A stretch of DNA of 6,069 bases, from contig DAICZX010000073.1 in assembly GCA_027310925.1 (NCBI GenBank), positions 1 to 6,069 on the forward strand. Reading direction: 5' to 3'. Within the stretch, counting starts at the first letter, position 1. Each line of letters starts with the position of its first letter. Below the pieces are notes generated by a model. The model was not told the origin of the DNA. It ran no database searches and saw only the letters and a program-made list of their open reading frames with translations. Below, in pieces: positions 4,734 through 6,069 of the stretch. The translations under genes were made by a program, and so were the position numbers. The stretch is from Candidatus Parcubacteria bacterium. Its GTDB lineage: Bacteria; Patescibacteriota; Minisyncoccia; Phycocordibacterales; Phycocordibacteraceae.

Positions 4734-5852
4734 TTATTTTTTCCTATCAATGAATGTGAGTGTCATGCGTTGCTCTTTCGGCTCAAAAAGTGAGATCGTA
4801 AAGGGGTAGGTCTTCCCGAGCTCGAGCTTCCCGCGTAATTCAGCGGGTGTTGCGAATTCGCTCACATGCACAAGCCCCGCGACACCCTCCTCGATGGAGG
4901 CGAGGGCGCCGTGTTTATTATACTTAATGATGACGCCGGGTACTTCCATACCCTTTTTGTAGCGTTCGGCGGCGGTGTGCCATGGGTTTTCCTTGAGCAT
5001 CTTTATGGAGAGAGAAATTTTGCCTTCTTTTACCTCAATAATTTTCACCCTGACCTTGTCGCCAACAGAGAAAAGCGAGCGCGGGTCCTCGACGAGTCCC
5101 CAGTCGAGTTCGCTGATGTGCACGAGTCCCTCAAGTCCTGGTTCGAGCTTTACGAAGACGCCAAAGTCGACAACACCCGTTACCTCACCCTCTGCGCTAT
5201 CACCAACCTGGTATTTGTCAATGAGCGACGCCTTCTCCTCGGCTTCGTTTCCTGTACGTTCCGAGAATATAAGTTTACCTTCCTTCGCATCGGCGGTGAT
5301 GATGCGCACCGAAAGCGGATGGCCAATGAGCTGTATAAGCTCGCCAAGAATCTTATCCTTGTCTCCCTCGGGTACGCGCGGGTAATGCTCTTTGGAGAGC
5401 TGTGAAGCAGGGAGGAAACCGGCAATGCCTTGCCATGAGAGAATGAGGCCGCCTTTGTTTGCCTCTTCTACAATGAGCGAATACGGTGTTTCGGCAATAA
5501 TGGCCTGCTCAGCCTCACCCCAAATAGCTGCCTGGCGTGCCTCCTTTAGGGAGAGTTCGATATAACCATCGCGGCCAGCCGGGTCGACGACCTTTGCGCT
5601 AATAGTGTCACCCGCGTTCGTTTTGCGCAGCACGTCGGCAGCATTGAGATATTCACGGCCATAAATAAGGCCGGTACCAAACGGTGGTAAGTCGACGTAG
5701 ACGCGGCCACGATTTATCGCGATAATCTTACCTTCGACAAGGTCACCCGTTCCAGGCGGCGTTGGGATGAAATCAACGAGACTGGCCATCGGATGACCTT
5801 CTGTTAGATGAATAGTTGACGTAGGAACGGTAACTTTTTTCTCTTCAAGCAT
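4734..5852 (-). CDS. rpsA: Ribosomal protein S1 (bS1-like), four S1 domains
   Basis: bS1-type proteins bind mRNA on the 30S subunit and help initiation on structured or weak-Shine-Dalgarno messages. The 372-aa product contains four OB-fold S1 repeats: about 37-103 (GDLVEGKIIAINRGRVYVDL), 121-200, 214-285 and 299-368. Repeat 3 is the most canonical, with GVFVKLEPGLEGLVHISEL (231-249) and KISLSIKML (278-286). Repeat 2, with GGLILSWQGIAGFLPASQL, resembles the second, ribosome-docking type of domain. E. coli S1 has six repeats and 557 residues, so this is a compact form. The start chosen is the ATG at 5850-5852, but Met22 (ATG at 5787-5789) has a better ribosome site and is possible; both precede the first domain. 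The gene has its own promoter and a leader of about 85 nt. It ends before the shared terminator with pth. Confidence 0.9.
   Translation of the reverse strand: MLEEKKVTVPTSTIHLTEGHPMASLVDFIPTPPGTGDLVEGKIIAINRGRVYVDLPPFGTGLIYGREYLNAADVLRKTNAGDTISAKVVDPAGRDGYIELSLKEARQAAIWGEAEQAIIAETPYSLIVEEANKGGLILSWQGIAGFLPASQLSKEHYPRVPEGDKDKILGELIQLIGHPLSVRIITADAKEGKLIFSERTGNEAEEKASLIDKYQVGDSAEGEVTGVVDFGVFVKLEPGLEGLVHISELDWGLVEDPRSLFSVGDKVRVKIIEVKEGKISLSIKMLKENPWHTAAERYKKGMEVPGVIIKYNKHGALASIEEGVAGLVHVSEFATPAELRGKLELGKTYPFTISLFEPKEQRMTLTFIDRKK
5797..5802 (-). promoter_or_regulatory. Shine-Dalgarno-like site favouring alternative rpsA start at 5789
   Basis: On the minus strand AGAAGG lies 7 nt upstream of the in-frame ATG at 5787-5789 (Met22 of the longer form). 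The upstream ATG at 5850-5852 has no such site. This is one of very few properly spaced Shine-Dalgarno-like sites in the window. The shorter protein would be 351 aa and keep all four S1 domains. Confidence 0.4.
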
Positions 5853-5884
5853 GTGTAAAATGGTGCAGATTTTCGAAACTGGTG

Positions 5885-5905
5885 CTCACGCCGCAAGGCG
5901 CTGAG
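5885..5905 (-). promoter_or_regulatory. Hairpin in the rpsA leader
   Basis: Reading the minus strand, CTCA-G-CGCC-TTGC-GGCG-TGAG folds as a 4+4 bp stem with one bulged G and a TTGC tetraloop. It lies about 33 nt before the rpsA ATG. There is no following T-tract, so it is not an intrinsic terminator. It may be a site for autoregulation by S1 or for mRNA stability (inference). Confidence 0.4.
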
Positions 5906-5922
5906 GGTTAGCCAATTTCTAC

Positions 5923-5931
5923 TTATCCACA
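5923..5931 (+). promoter_or_regulatory. Perfect DnaA-box 9-mer near the rpsA promoter
   Basis: TTATCCACA is identical to the consensus DnaA box. It lies just downstream of the predicted rpsA transcription start, inside the leader. It is a single box with no cluster or AT-rich unwinding element, so an origin is not supported. DnaA-dependent regulation is possible, but chance is not excluded. Confidence 0.35.
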
Positions 5932-5943
5932 CGTGACAAGGAA

Positions 5944-5972
5944 ACTATAGCATAGGTTTAATAAATAGTCAG
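5944..5972 (-). promoter_or_regulatory. rpsA promoter, extended -10
   Basis: On the minus strand CTGACT (5967-5972; 4/6 to TTGACA) is 17 bp from TATAGT (5944-5949; 5/6), which is preceded by TGC. This is the best sigma-70-type promoter in the window. Predicted start is near 5937, giving a leader of about 85 nt, unlike the leaderless candidates elsewhere. No terminator is visible between the upstream tRNA and this promoter, so read-through is also possible. Confidence 0.6.
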
Positions 5973-6013
5973 CCGTAATTTTACACTTACTCGTTATCTT
6001 TTCAGGTCCTTAG

Positions 6014-6069
6014 TACCGAGGGTGGGACTTGAACCCACACGAGGATTTTTAGGCCCTCTCAGGATTTTA
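6014..6069 (-). tRNA. tRNA, probably Leu (UAA), 3' part (5' half beyond window)
   Basis: The minus strand shows a T-arm GTGGG-TTCAAGT-CCCAC (6022-6038) followed by an acceptor strand CCTCGGT and discriminator A (6014). The three bases after it are CTA, so CCA is not encoded and must be added by the CCA-adding enzyme. Upstream are an anticodon-stem strand TCCTG and a long variable arm whose stem GAGGG/TCCTC is typical of class II tRNAs (Leu, Ser, Tyr). The window edge begins at TAAAA, which fits anticodon UAA plus A37-A38 before the stem. A shift by one would read xUA (Tyr). Leu is preferred from the anticodon-loop register and the T-arm. The D-arm and 5' acceptor strand are outside the window. 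Confidence 0.8.

Noticed and set aside
4723..4742. T-rich stretch after CAAATTTG as a separate pth terminator
   Set aside because: There is no GC-rich stem before it, and the hairpin at 4676-4710 is better; part of the T-run is the rpsA Lys-Lys-stop coding end.
4866..5405. Plus-strand 179-codon open frame opposite rpsA
   Set aside because: Antisense to the S1 repeats, with no family resemblance and no promoter or ribosome site; treated as a shadow frame.
1..6069. Alternative genetic code, CRISPR array, insertion sequence or prophage
   Set aside because: TGA acts as a stop for lepB and interrupts no long frame; no direct-repeat array, transposase, integrase or terminal inverted repeats were seen.

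Overview
The window looks like a piece of a small-genome bacterium of the Candidate Phyla Radiation (Patescibacteria), probably Parcubacteria-like. The grounds are the compact FtsA and FtsZ, a four-domain S1 protein, a 91-residue bS21, a signal peptidase I of about 200 residues, a HisRS-like protein with eroded catalytic motifs, and almost no intergenic DNA. This placement is inferred from protein character and gene content; no search was run. TGA is used as a stop (lepB) and no long frame is broken by in-frame TGA, so the standard bacterial code applies rather than the TGA=Gly code of Gracilibacteria/SR1.

Layout. From 4020 down to position 1 the minus strand carries one co-directional gene train: lepB, a HisRS-like gene, rpsU (bS21), ybeY, ftsA and the first 102 codons of ftsZ, which runs off the left edge. 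Junctions are tight: a 4-nt ATGA overlap, 36 nt, 5 nt, an 80-nt overlap (ybeY/ftsA) and 91 nt. Internal promoters are visible before rpsU and ftsZ. A 55-bp divergent spacer (4021-4075) separates lepB from pth on the plus strand. pth converges on the minus-strand rpsA (S1), with a bidirectional terminator hairpin between them. Upstream of rpsA lie a good extended -10 promoter, a perfect DnaA-box 9-mer, a leader hairpin and, at the right edge, the 3' part of a tRNA, probably Leu(UAA).

How the genes relate. Most products serve translation: bS21 and S1 in the 30S subunit, YbeY in 16S rRNA maturation, Pth in recycling peptidyl-tRNA, the tRNA, and possibly the HisRS-like protein. The minus-strand train also includes signal peptidase and the FtsA/FtsZ division pair. 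No peptidoglycan mur genes or ftsQ lie next to ftsA here; ybeY and rpsU take that place.

Most notable. (1) The -10 elements of lepB, pth and rpsU sit only 6-9 nt from the start codon, which predicts leaderless or nearly leaderless mRNAs. Most starts here also lack a Shine-Dalgarno sequence. (2) The HisRS-like protein keeps the HisRS layout, including an anticodon-binding domain, but has lost most catalytic motifs. (3) ybeY and ftsA overlap by 80 nt in different frames. I found no CRISPR, mobile element or repeat array, and no convincing entirely new multi-gene system.
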